In this document: positions 8,282-16,555 of the stretch, piece by piece
How positions within the stretch are numbered: position 1 is the stretch's first letter
Layout: every line of letters begins with the position of its first letter
DNA from: Pseudomonas gingeri
GTDB taxonomy: Bacteria > Pseudomonadota > Gammaproteobacteria > Pseudomonadales > Pseudomonadaceae
Assembly (NCBI RefSeq): GCF_013385425.1
Contig: NZ_JACAQA010000051.1
Location: 1-58,647 of the forward strand
DNA: 58,647 nucleotides
Reading direction: 5' to 3'
Notes under the pieces: model-generated
What the model was told of the DNA's origin: nothing
Seen by the model: only the letters and a program-made list of their open reading frames with translations
Database searches by the model: none
Translations under genes and position numbers: made by a program

Positions 8282-9589
8282 ATGCATAACAATAATAAGG
8301 CTTCCTCGGTACGTTGGCTGATCGCCGGATTGATGTGGACCGCCATTGCGGTCAATTACATCGACCGTGTCGTACTTTCCGCCGCCGCCCCGATCATCAG
8401 CAAAGAGTTCGCCCTGAATACCGCGGAAATGGGCCTGATCATGTCGGCGTTTTTCTGGTCCTACGCCCTGCTGCAACTGCCGGCCGGCTGGCTGGCCGAC
8501 CGCTTCGGCCAGAAAATCACCCTTGGCGGCGCGGTGCTCTGGTGGTCGGTGGCCACCGCCATGACCGGCCTGGCAAACGGCTTCAATTCCTTGTTCGCGC
8601 TGCGGGTCGGCCTGGGCGTGGGTGAAGCGGCGGCCTATCCGAGCAACGCCGGGATCGCCTCGCGCTGGTTTCCGGACAAGGAGCGCGCCACCGTCGCGGG
8701 CATCTTCGACAGCGGCTCGAAATTCGGCGGCGCGATCGCCATGCCCTTGATCGTCTGGCTGATCGCCCTGGTGGGCTGGAAGATGACGTTCGTCCTGAGC
8801 GGCTCCATCGGCATCGTCTGGGCACTGGTCTGGTTTGCTTTTTACAAAAACGATCCCGAACAGCACAGCGGGGTCAACGCGGCCGAACTGAAATACATCC
8901 GCGAAGGCCAGCGCCGCCAGGAAGGCACCGGCGACAAGCCGACCCTGCGCTGGTACGACCTGCTGCGCTACCGCAACGTCTGGGCCATGTGCCTGGGTTT
9001 TTTCTTCATCAACTACAACTCGTACTTCTTTATCACCTGGCTGCCCACCTATCTGGTGAAAGAGCGCGGCATGGACCTGATTTCCATGGGCTTCGTCGCG
9101 GCGCTGCCGTTGCTGATCGCCATGCTGGTGGAGATTTTTGCCGGCTGGCTGTCCGACCGTATCTACCGCCAGGGGCGCTGGTCCTTGACGCGGATTCGCA
9201 AGACCTTCCTGGTGGTCGGCCTGTTGATGGCTTCCTGCATCGGTTTCGCCGCCTTCGCCGAGTCGTCGTGGCTGGCTATCGTCCTGCTGTGTATTGCCAA
9301 GTCCGGCACCACGGTCGCGGCCACTCAGGTCTGGGCCCTGCCCGGCGATGTGGCGCCACGGGGCATGACCTCGATGCTGGCCGGCCTGCAGAATACCGTG
9401 TCGAATATGGGCGGCGTGGTCGGTCCGATCATCACCGGGTTTATTGTCGCCGCCACAGGCTCATTCATTCCCGCCCTGCTGTTTTCCGCCGGATTGATTG
9501 TCGTCGCCATTCTCAATTATCTGTTTCTGCTGGGCGACGTCGAGCCGATCCAGGAACAGCCGCCAACCCCGAGCCCGCAACCCGTCTGA
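8282..9589 (+). CDS. MFS transporter, anion:cation symporter (acid sugar) type
   Basis: 435 residues from the ATG with an upstream GGAG. About twelve transmembrane helices, with the N-terminal VNYIDRVVLS and LADRFGQK loop motifs of the ACS subfamily that includes glucarate, hexuronate and phthalate carriers. The gene closes the acid-sugar operon and most likely imports its substrate with protons. Its 110-base 5' gap after the dehydrogenase contains no terminator, consistent with co-transcription. Confidence 0.87.
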   Translation: MHNNNKASSVRWLIAGLMWTAIAVNYIDRVVLSAAAPIISKEFALNTAEMGLIMSAFFWSYALLQLPAGWLADRFGQKITLGGAVLWWSVATAMTGLANGFNSLFALRVGLGVGEAAAYPSNAGIASRWFPDKERATVAGIFDSGSKFGGAIAMPLIVWLIALVGWKMTFVLSGSIGIVWALVWFAFYKNDPEQHSGVNAAELKYIREGQRRQEGTGDKPTLRWYDLLRYRNVWAMCLGFFFINYNSYFFITWLPTYLVKERGMDLISMGFVAALPLLIAMLVEIFAGWLSDRIYRQGRWSLTRIRKTFLVVGLLMASCIGFAAFAESSWLAIVLLCIAKSGTTVAATQVWALPGDVAPRGMTSMLAGLQNTVSNMGGVVGPIITGFIVAATGSFIPALLFSAGLIVVAILNYLFLLGDVEPIQEQPPTPSPQPV

Positions 9590-9599
9590 ACCCTTGACC

Positions 9600-9632
9600 G
9601 GTAAAACGCTCGGAGACCCAGGGCGTTTTACC
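9600..9632. terminator. 10-bp perfect hairpin between the MFS and DeoR genes
   Basis: GGTAAAACGC and GCGTTTTACC are perfectly complementary around a 13-base loop, starting 10 bases after the MFS stop. The following sequence is not T-rich, so it may attenuate rather than fully terminate. An operator role for the DeoR protein is also possible. Confidence 0.5.
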
Positions 9633-9712
9633 CGCTGAGTTTTCCGGGCGACCTTTTACGGCCTCGTTGAAAAACCGTATAAAGGCACTCGGGCCAGATC
9701 TCCAGGACATCC

Positions 9713-10480
9713 ATGAAAGTTGCCACACGCCGCCAAGCCATTCTCAATCTCGTGCTGTCAGGCACTGCGAACGTCGAGGAGTTGTGCCTGCATTTCGGCG
9801 TCTCCGAAGCCACGATGCGCCGGGACCTCACCGCCTTGGCGGAAGAAGGCCTGATCTTGCGCACCTATGGCGGGGCTGCCCATGTCGGCCTGCGTGAGCC
9901 GGAAACCTCCGTCGAGGAGCGGCGCTATCAACACAGCCAGGAAAAACTCGCCATTGCTCGTGCAGCGCTGGCCCATGTGCGGGACAACGACACGCTATTG
10001 CTCGACGGCGGCACCACGACCTGCGCCTTGGCGGAGCTATTGGTGGAACGGCGTGGTTTGCATGTGATCACCAACAATATCCTCGCACTGCCGGCCCTGG
10101 CTCGGCTCCCGGAGGCCAAGATCACCCTGCTCGGTGGCGAGCTGCGGGCCTCCAGCATGTCGACCTTCGGGGCCGCCGCGCAGGCAACCCTGGAGCACTT
10201 GAGTGCCGACAAGATCTTTCTCAGCGCCGATGGTGTCGTGGCCGAATTGGGGCTCTGCGAAGCCAGTGCCGATCAGGCTTACCTCAAGGCCAACATGATC
10301 GGACGCGCGGCCCAGGCCTTCGTGCTGGCTGACGCGACAAAACTGGGGCGCGCACTCCAGCAACATTGGTCGCCCCTCAAAGGGCCGTGGACGCTGATTA
10401 CCGATTCGCTGGCGGATGAATCGCTGCTGGCGCCGTTCCGGGCCAATAAACTGATCAGCATTGAAATCGCCAACGGCTGA
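9713..10480 (+). CDS. DeoR/GlpR-family transcriptional regulator
   Basis: 255 residues. The N-terminal winged helix (about residues 1-57) contains FGVSEATMRRDL, the usual recognition helix. The rest is the sugar-phosphate isomerase-like effector domain with LLDGGTTT and a VLADATKLGR-type segment. DeoR proteins normally sense phosphorylated sugar intermediates. A phosphorylated four-carbon acid or triose phosphate from the upstream operon is the likely signal. The ATG has AGGA upstream. Confidence 0.88.
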   Translation: MKVATRRQAILNLVLSGTANVEELCLHFGVSEATMRRDLTALAEEGLILRTYGGAAHVGLREPETSVEERRYQHSQEKLAIARAALAHVRDNDTLLLDGGTTTCALAELLVERRGLHVITNNILALPALARLPEAKITLLGGELRASSMSTFGAAAQATLEHLSADKIFLSADGVVAELGLCEASADQAYLKANMIGRAAQAFVLADATKLGRALQQHWSPLKGPWTLITDSLADESLLAPFRANKLISIEIANG

Positions 10481-10486
10481 CGGCTC

Positions 10487-11215
10487 CTATAGCAAGGCCA
10501 AGGCATCCGCTCCGGCAACAATGCGAAGCGGCGCCGCCGGATCGTTGGCAGCACGCCACACCGCTTCGGCCACATCGCGCGCCAAGGTGATCTCCGACGA
10601 CTGAGCCCATTGTGCAAAGACGTTCTTCGCCAGATCGGCATACGCCTCGGGGATGAGTATTCGCGCCTGCGCGTTTTCACCGAAGCGTGTTTCAGGCGCC
10701 CGTCCCGGGAGTACCAGGCTCACGCGGATATTGAATGGCTGAAGCTCCAGGGCCAGCGACTCGGTGAACGCATTGATCGCCGCCTTGCTCGCGGTGTACA
10801 CGGAAAGCAGCGTAAGGGGCTTCAAGGTCACGCTCGACGTGACGTTCACCACCGTGCCCGCCCTGCGCTGCCTGAACTGGGGCAGCAGCGCCTGGGTCAG
10901 TGCGATGGTGCCAAAGGTGTTGGTCTCGAAAATATCGCGAACGGCGTCCATCGGCGTACCTTCAAGGGCGCCGAACATGCCAATCCCGGCGTTGTTGACC
11001 AGCACATCGATGGGGCCCGCAGCCTCTACCACCCGCTGGATGCTCTGCGGGTCGGTCACGTCGAGCGCCAGCACACGCAGGTGCTCGGAGTGCGGCAACA
11101 AGTCCTCGCGCGGCGTGCGCAGGGTGGCGATGACTTTCCAACCGTGGTCGAGAAAGTATCGGGCGGTTTCAAGGCCGAAACCGGATGAGCAGCCTGTTAT
11201 CAGAACGGTTTTCAT
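10487..11215 (-). CDS. Short-chain dehydrogenase/reductase
   Basis: 242 residues from the ATG at 11215, which has an AGGAAG ribosome site; an adjacent TTG would add one residue. The Rossmann motif is GCSSGFG (residues 8-14 or so), NNAG is intact and the catalytic YTASK is present. It is a classical SDR and oxidises or reduces an alcohol/carbonyl with NAD(P)(H). It is divergent from an AraC gene, its probable regulator, and ends six bases from the convergent DeoR gene. Confidence 0.85.
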   Translation of the reverse strand: MKTVLITGCSSGFGLETARYFLDHGWKVIATLRTPREDLLPHSEHLRVLALDVTDPQSIQRVVEAAGPIDVLVNNAGIGMFGALEGTPMDAVRDIFETNTFGTIALTQALLPQFRQRRAGTVVNVTSSVTLKPLTLLSVYTASKAAINAFTESLALELQPFNIRVSLVLPGRAPETRFGENAQARILIPEAYADLAKNVFAQWAQSSEITLARDVAEAVWRAANDPAAPLRIVAGADALALL

Positions 11216-11316
11216 CAATGACTTCCTGCAGGTGATAGGCGGTACGGAAACGATACGGCCGCGTATCCGGACTTGCTACACTCCAAAGTCCATATCTCAT
11301 TCGCAGGAGTCCTGCC

Positions 11317-12231
11317 GTGATTGATCCGTTATCGGAAGTCGTCAGCCTGCTCCAGCCGTGCGCGCCGTTCTCGAAGCTCGTCAGCGGCGCGGGTCACTGG
11401 CGTGTTCGCCGATCGGAAGCCGGACAGCCTTTCTACTGCGTGATCCTCGAAGGTACGTGCCGCCTCGCGGTTGAGGGACGCGAGCCGATCGAGCTCCAGG
11501 CCGGCGACTTTGTCCTGATTCCCTCCTCGCCGGGGTTTGCGATGTCGAGTCTTGAGCCGCCGCCGGAGGACGTTCAGACAGCGCCCGTCGCACAGCTCCA
11601 GGGCGGGTTCCGCTTGGGTGTGCAAGACGGGCCGCACGAAGTGCTGGTGCTGGTGGGGCACTGCGTCTTCGGCTCGCCGGACGCGGCTTTGCTGGTGTCG
11701 CTGCTCCCGCGGTTGATCCATGTTCGCGGCGAAAAAAGACTCACCACCCTGGTTCAACTGGTGAGCGAAGAGTCCCGCGAGCGGCGGCCGGCGCGGGAAG
11801 TGATCCTGGAGCGCCTGCTGGAAGTGCTGCTGATCGAGGCCCTCCGCTCCACGGCGGGGCCCGCCACCTCACCCGGCCTCTTGCGCGGGCTTGCCGACGA
11901 ACGCCTCGCCGTGGCGATCAGACGAATGCACGAAAGCCCGACCCAAGCCTGGACAATTGCGCAGTTGGCGAAAGAGGCCGCCCTCTCCCGCTCGGCCTTC
12001 TTCGAGCGCTTCAACCGCGCACTGGGGACAGCGCCGATGGCCTATCTGCTGACCTGGCGCATGGCTCTGGCCAAGAATCTGCTACGCCGCAAGGAAGGTG
12101 GCCTGGCGGAGATTGCACAACGCGTGGGCTATAGCTCGGCGAGCGCGTTCAGCGTCGCCTTTACCCGCCATGTCGGGCTGCCACCCACGCGTTATGCGCA
12201 GAACGAGGCAGATCCACTTATGGCCGGCTGA
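11317..12231 (+). CDS. AraC-family regulator with N-terminal cupin
   Basis: 304 residues, starting at GTG 11317 with AGGAG upstream. Residues about 5-190 form a cupin_6-type sensing domain (EGTCRLAVEG, AGDFVLIPS). Residues about 200-295 hold two helix-turn-helix motifs (WTIAQLAKEAALSRSAF and LAEIAQRVGYSSASAFSVAF). Such regulators often control a divergent oxidoreductase, here the SDR. The ribosome site is embedded in a small palindrome, GCAGGA-G-TCCTGC. The 3' end overlaps the convergent DosP-like gene by 14 bases. Confidence 0.87.
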   Translation: MIDPLSEVVSLLQPCAPFSKLVSGAGHWRVRRSEAGQPFYCVILEGTCRLAVEGREPIELQAGDFVLIPSSPGFAMSSLEPPPEDVQTAPVAQLQGGFRLGVQDGPHEVLVLVGHCVFGSPDAALLVSLLPRLIHVRGEKRLTTLVQLVSEESRERRPAREVILERLLEVLLIEALRSTAGPATSPGLLRGLADERLAVAIRRMHESPTQAWTIAQLAKEAALSRSAFFERFNRALGTAPMAYLLTWRMALAKNLLRRKEGGLAEIAQRVGYSSASAFSVAFTRHVGLPPTRYAQNEADPLMAG

Positions 12232-14854
12232 GGTTGTCCGTGATCGCGGTCATCACCATGCTGCCTTCGTCCACGCAGCGCTCGGTGTCACGCGCCATGA
12301 CCCATTGTGCAAACGCCTCACTCGGCAGCGGGACCGAGAACAAATAGCCTTGCCCCACCTCATAGCCCTGCGCCACGAGAATATCGCACTGGGCGACCTG
12401 TTCAATGCCTTCAGCCACCACGTGCAAGCCAAGCCCCTTGCCGATACCAATGACGGACTCACTCAGGGCACGGCAGGAAGCATCGCGCTCCAGGTCGTCG
12501 ACGAAACTCTTGTCCAGTTTCAACTCGCTGATCGGCAGGCGCCGCAAATACCCCAGGCTGGAGTAGCCGGTGCCAAAGTCATCAATGGCCAGGCGCACGC
12601 CCAAGGCGTGCAAATCACGGAGGGTTTGCTCGGTGCTAGCGCTATTGGACAGCAAGACGCCCTCGGTCAACTCCACACACAGGTCGCTCGGCTGCAAGTC
12701 GCAATATTGCAATTGCCGGTCGATCAACTCGGCCAGATTGCGATTGTGGAAGTTGATCGGCGACAGGTTGATCGACAAGGAAGGAATCCCCAACCCTTGC
12801 CGACGCCACTGCGCCAGTTGCTCGCACGCTTGCTCCAGCACCCATTGACTCAGCGCATTGATCAGCCCGCACTCCTCGGCCAGAGGAATGAACCGGTCGG
12901 GGCCGATAGGGCCCAGCGTCGGATGCACCCAACGCGCCAGCGCTTCGGCCCCCACCAGACGTCCGCTGCGCAGATCCACCTGCGGCTGATAAGCCAGATA
13001 CAGCTCATCGCCGGCCAGGGCCCTGCGCAAGTCCGTCTCCAGCATCAAGCGCTCCTGGGCGGTCTTGTTCATCTCCTCGAGAAAGAAGCTGAAGCTGCCG
13101 CGTTCGACGCGCTTGGCCTGGTACATGGCGATATCGGCGCAATGCAGCAGGCTTTCCATATCCTGCCCGTCCCTGGGGAACAGGCTGATGCCGATACTGG
13201 CCGACAACACGACGCAAGTCCCGGCAACGGTGGCCGGGACGCTGAGGGTCAGCAGCAGCCGCTCAAGAAAAAACGTGACCTGGGTGGCGCCCATCCGTGG
13301 CAACACCAGCACGAACTCGTCCCCGGACAAACGCCCGACAATGTCCGACTCCCGCAGCACACTGCGCAGCCGTTGCGCCATGACTTGCAGCAGTTCGTCC
13401 CCCGAGGCGTGCCCCAGGGCATCGTTGATCTGCTTGAAACGGTCCAGGTCGACAAACAATACCGCCAGTTCGGTCTGCTCTTCAGCCGCTTCAAGCAGGG
13501 TCCGCTCGGCCTGGGCCAGGAGGAAATTGCGATTGGGCAAGCCGGTCAGGGCATCATAAAAGGCCAATCGCAGAATGGACTGCCGGGCCTCTTCCCGCTC
13601 CAGGGCCAGCAGGCACAGGTGGATACCTGCCGTTACCAGATGGGTATGAAGAGGATCCGGTCCGCGGGACTCCCGGAAGTAGAGCGCAAAGGTCGCCGCG
13701 ACCCGTCCCGCGGCGTTGCGGATCGGAACCGACCAGCACGCCTGGAAAGCCAACTGTTGAGCCAGGGCCCTGTAGTCGGCCCAGAGCGGGTCGTGGTGAA
13801 TGTCCGTCACCAGAACCGGCTCGCCCCGGTAGGCCGCCGTGCCACAGGAGCCACTGGCCGGACCGGCTGACAGGCCCTCGATCGCCCTGGAGTAATCCGG
13901 CGGCAAGCCCGGGCTGGCCAAGGGGTGGAGGATTCCGTTCTTGTCCACACTGAGGATCGAAACAGCGACCTCGGGGGCAATGTGTTCAATCTCCTCACAC
14001 AGCAAGGTCAGCACGCTCTCCAGCGACGCCTCTTTCAACAGCGCGCCGATGATCTTGTCCTGCAACACCTCATGCAGCTTTGTCCGGGTAATGTCGGTCA
14101 ACACGATCACGATGTTTTCGACCTTGCCCCGGGCATCGAGCACCGGCGTCGAGGAAACATGCAGCCACAGCCGTTGGCCATTGCGCTTGCCGATCAGCGC
14201 GCTGGTTTCATTGGATTGACCGCCGAGGAGCTTTTCCAGCACCTGCTGTGCATTCGCCTTGGCTTGGGTACCCGGGGTAAAGAATATCAGCAGTGACTGA
14301 CCGATCACCTCTTCACGGGAATAGCCCAACAAGCGAACGAACCCGTCATTGACATAAATGAGGTCTCCATTCGCATCGGCGATACAGGTGGCCGAACGGG
14401 TGGCATTGACGGATATCGAGAGCAAGCGGTGCTCGATGTCCTTCAAGCGCGCCTGGGTGATGTCCTTGAGAAAGGCGGCGTAGAGAATGCGGCCCTGCAA
14501 GGTGATTTTCGAGATGGACAACGAGCCCCAGCGCTCTTCGCCATCCTTGCGCACAATACGCAGATCCCGGCTGCTGCCGACTATCTTGTTGACCCCGGTC
14601 TCGCGGTTGGCGCTGATAAAACCGTCATGCTGGGCATAGACAGCCTGGGGCACCAAGGTATTGACGTTTTGGCCCAGTACTTCGCTGCGCGGACACCCCC
14701 AGAGCTGCTCGGCCGCCCCGTTGAAGAACACCACGCAATTGTGATCATCAATGACCACCACGGCATCAATTGCCTGCTCCAGTGTCTGCACGAAAAAGGG
14801 CTCCGCTTCTTCGCCACTGATCAACCCGACGCTAGAGTCCATTTCTCTTACCAC
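12218..14854 (-). CDS. DosP-like PAS-PAS-GAF-GGDEF-EAL c-di-GMP enzyme
   Basis: 878 residues: PAS1 about 20-135, PAS2 140-265, GAF 280-425, GGDEF 430-600 and EAL 605-870. It follows E. coli DosP closely in PAS1. His76 aligns with the haem ligand His77 and Arg96 with the O2-contacting Arg97, but the distal Met95 is Ser94 here. The GGDEF signature is SGDEF, with an RESD inhibitory site five residues upstream. The EAL side keeps EAL, DDFGTGYSSL, KLDKSF and AEGIE, so phosphodiesterase activity is expected. Whether the cyclase half works is uncertain. It probably links oxygen or redox state to c-di-GMP. It has no transmembrane segment, so it is cytosolic. Confidence 0.9.
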   Translation of the reverse strand: MVREMDSSVGLISGEEAEPFFVQTLEQAIDAVVVIDDHNCVVFFNGAAEQLWGCPRSEVLGQNVNTLVPQAVYAQHDGFISANRETGVNKIVGSSRDLRIVRKDGEERWGSLSISKITLQGRILYAAFLKDITQARLKDIEHRLLSISVNATRSATCIADANGDLIYVNDGFVRLLGYSREEVIGQSLLIFFTPGTQAKANAQQVLEKLLGGQSNETSALIGKRNGQRLWLHVSSTPVLDARGKVENIVIVLTDITRTKLHEVLQDKIIGALLKEASLESVLTLLCEEIEHIAPEVAVSILSVDKNGILHPLASPGLPPDYSRAIEGLSAGPASGSCGTAAYRGEPVLVTDIHHDPLWADYRALAQQLAFQACWSVPIRNAAGRVAATFALYFRESRGPDPLHTHLVTAGIHLCLLALEREEARQSILRLAFYDALTGLPNRNFLLAQAERTLLEAAEEQTELAVLFVDLDRFKQINDALGHASGDELLQVMAQRLRSVLRESDIVGRLSGDEFVLVLPRMGATQVTFFLERLLLTLSVPATVAGTCVVLSASIGISLFPRDGQDMESLLHCADIAMYQAKRVERGSFSFFLEEMNKTAQERLMLETDLRRALAGDELYLAYQPQVDLRSGRLVGAEALARWVHPTLGPIGPDRFIPLAEECGLINALSQWVLEQACEQLAQWRRQGLGIPSLSINLSPINFHNRNLAELIDRQLQYCDLQPSDLCVELTEGVLLSNSASTEQTLRDLHALGVRLAIDDFGTGYSSLGYLRRLPISELKLDKSFVDDLERDASCRALSESVIGIGKGLGLHVVAEGIEQVAQCDILVAQGYEVGQGYLFSVPLPSEAFAQWVMARDTERCVDEGSMVMTAITDNLSRP

Positions 14855-15240
14855 TGTATACCTGTAATCACCGCCCTACGCCCTTGGGAGCACGTAAGGC
14901 ACCAGAAGCGCGACGCTGTCTTTACAACCGAGTGTACGACTCTCTCACCCAAAGCACCTCGTGTCAGGCACTGCGATGAAAACAAGCTGGACGGATATAA
15001 TCCGCTCCTGGGGTGTCAGTTTAACGGTTTCGTGTATTTCCGCTGTGAAACACCCGAGTTTTTTAAACAACGTCGTATATTCCGGCCTCGCCGGATCGCC
15101 CCAATCGAGTGCGAGCCGCCCCAACCCGGAGCATCTCTCGAGGATGGGCGGTGCAAAGCAACCGAACTCAGCCCCGGAAAACCCGCTGTATCTCGCCGCT
15201 TTCCCCCCTTGAGCCTGGCGTTGGAGAAATGACCATGATC
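14855..15240. other. Non-coding gap upstream of the dosP-like gene and guanidine operon
   Basis: About 390 bases without a convincing gene. It must hold the promoter for the minus-strand DosP-like gene. A possible plus-strand terminator occurs at 15011-15064 (GGGTGT/ACACCC with a long loop, then TTTTTT), and a small hairpin CGGAT-ATA-ATCCG lies near 14991. Short frames exist on both strands but have no ribosome site or recognisable product. Half-site-like GGTGCA sequences occur, but I see no clear NtrC dyad. Confidence 0.4.
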
Positions 15241-15256
15241 TGGCACGCCTCTCGCA
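15241..15256 (+). promoter_or_regulatory. Sigma-54 (-24/-12) promoter for the guanidine operon
   Basis: TGGCACGCCTCTCGCA matches the RpoN consensus TGGCACG-N4-TTGCA with one mismatch (T to C before the -12 GC) and exact GG-to-GC spacing. The start point would fall near 15266, about 45 bases before the riboswitch. RpoN control fits a nitrogen-scavenging operon. Confidence 0.65.
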
Positions 15257-15310
15257 AGGAACAGGGCGTGCAGGAGTAGCGCGAGCTAGACGCACCACAA
15301 TTTGCAAATA

Positions 15311-15406
15311 GTTGGCTAGGGTTCCGGCTCGCTGAAAAGCGAGTGACTGGTCCGAGAGCCAACGACCTCCAGTTGAGGTTACACGGCGGGATAAAAGCCC
15401 GGGAGA
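15311..15406 (+). ncRNA. Guanidine-I riboswitch (ykkC subtype 1)
   Basis: The class-defining segments are all present: CTAGGGTTCCG, then GACTGGTCCGAGAGC, then ACACGGCGGGATAAAAGCCC with GGGAGA. P1 pairs GTTGGCT (15311-15317) with AGCCAAC (15357-15363). A GAAA-capped arm lies inside it. A further stem pairs ACCTC with GAGGT (15365-15379). The aptamer binds guanidinium in characterised members and turns downstream genes on. The genes that follow are exactly those associated with subtype 1. Confidence 0.93.
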
Positions 15407-15453
15407 CAGACCACCTATTCATACAGGTGTCGCGCTGCTCCCTGTCCGCCCAT

Positions 15454-15465
15454 CCTCAACTGGAG
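15454..15465 (+). promoter_or_regulatory. Shine-Dalgarno region complementary to the riboswitch stem
   Basis: CCTCAACTGGAG, which carries the GGAG ribosome site seven bases before the ATG at 15473, is a perfect 12-base complement of CTCCAGTTGAGG at 15367-15378 inside the aptamer. Ligand-free RNA could pair the two and hide the ribosome site. Guanidine binding would favour the aptamer stem and expose it. Confidence 0.7.
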
Positions 15466-15472
15466 TCTTACC

Positions 15473-16540
15473 ATGCGAAAACCCCTTCTATCCGCCCTCC
15501 TCGCCGCCGGTATTGCCCTGCTGGTCAGCCTGCCTTCCAACGCCGCGGCCAAGACTGATTTCAACGTCTGCTGGACGATCTATGCGGGCTGGATGCCTTG
15601 GGAGTATGCGCAAGCCCAAGGCATCGTCGACAAGTGGGGCAAAAAATACGGCATCCACATCAAGGTCACCCAGCTCAACGATTACGTGGAGTCGATCAAC
15701 CAGTACACCGCCGGCCAGTTCGATGGCTGCACCATGACCAACATGGACGCCCTGACCATCCCCGCCGCCGGTGGCGTGGACAGCACCGCGCTGCTGGTCA
15801 GCGACTTCTCCAACGGCAACGACGGCATCGTCATCAAGGGCAGCGGCAAGACCGTCGCCGACCTCAAGGGCATGAACGTCAACCTGGTCGAACTTTCGGT
15901 CTCCCATTACCTGCTGGCGCGCGCACTGGACAGCGTCGATCTGCAGGAAAAGGACCTGAAAGTCGTCAACACGTCCGACGCGGATATTTCCGCCGCCTTC
16001 AACACCGACGCCGTCCAGGCCGTCACGACCTGGAATCCCATGCTCGCCGACATCAAGGCCAAGCCGGGGGTCACCGAGGTGTTCGACTCCAGCAAGATCC
16101 CTGGCGAGATCATCGACATGATGGTGGTCAATACCCAGACGCTCAAAGACAACCCCGCGCTGGGTAAAGCCCTGACCGGCGCCTGGTTCGAAGTCGTGGC
16201 CTTGATGGGCAGCCAGTCCGCCGCCGGCGAAGCGGCCCTGGAACATATGGCCAAGGCCTCCGGCACCGACCTGGCCGGTTTCAAGGCGCAATTGGCGACG
16301 ACCCAACTGTTCCGTACACCGCAGCAGATGCTGGACTTCGTCAACAGCCCCGAACTGCCGAAAACCATGGACAAGGTCTCTGGCTTCTCCTTTGAGCATG
16401 GCCTGCTTGGCCAGGCGGCCAAGGACAGCAGCGCGGTCGGCATGCGCTTCGCCCATGAGGTCACTCGCGGCGACAAGGGCAATCTCAAGCTGCGCTTTGA
16501 CCCCGGCTACGTGCAGATGGCGGTCGACGGCAAGCTGTAA
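15473..16540 (+). CDS. Guanidine-associated ABC transporter, periplasmic binding protein
   Basis: 355 residues. A signal peptide ends near residue 25 (PSNAAA), and the mature protein belongs to the NMT1/SsuA/TauA-like class. FNVCWTIYAGWMPWEYA at the mature N-terminus is typical of the binding proteins annotated as urea or taurine ABC components in urea-carboxylase operons. It sits directly behind the guanidine-I riboswitch, so guanidine (or a guanidinium compound) is the best ligand guess. Acts in the periplasm. Confidence 0.87.
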   Translation: MRKPLLSALLAAGIALLVSLPSNAAAKTDFNVCWTIYAGWMPWEYAQAQGIVDKWGKKYGIHIKVTQLNDYVESINQYTAGQFDGCTMTNMDALTIPAAGGVDSTALLVSDFSNGNDGIVIKGSGKTVADLKGMNVNLVELSVSHYLLARALDSVDLQEKDLKVVNTSDADISAAFNTDAVQAVTTWNPMLADIKAKPGVTEVFDSSKIPGEIIDMMVVNTQTLKDNPALGKALTGAWFEVVALMGSQSAAGEAALEHMAKASGTDLAGFKAQLATTQLFRTPQQMLDFVNSPELPKTMDKVSGFSFEHGLLGQAAKDSSAVGMRFAHEVTRGDKGNLKLRFDPGYVQMAVDGKL

Positions 16541-16555
16541 GCAGAGGACACGTCC

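Noticed and set aside
12098..13870. 590-codon plus-strand frame opposite the DosP-like gene
   Set aside because: Shadow frame across the EAL and GGDEF coding region.
15011..15064. Terminator-like GGGTGT/ACACCC with six T upstream of the guanidine operon
   Set aside because: Only a 6-bp stem with a 33-base loop and no plus-strand gene upstream to terminate. Noted in the gap entry but not called as a feature.
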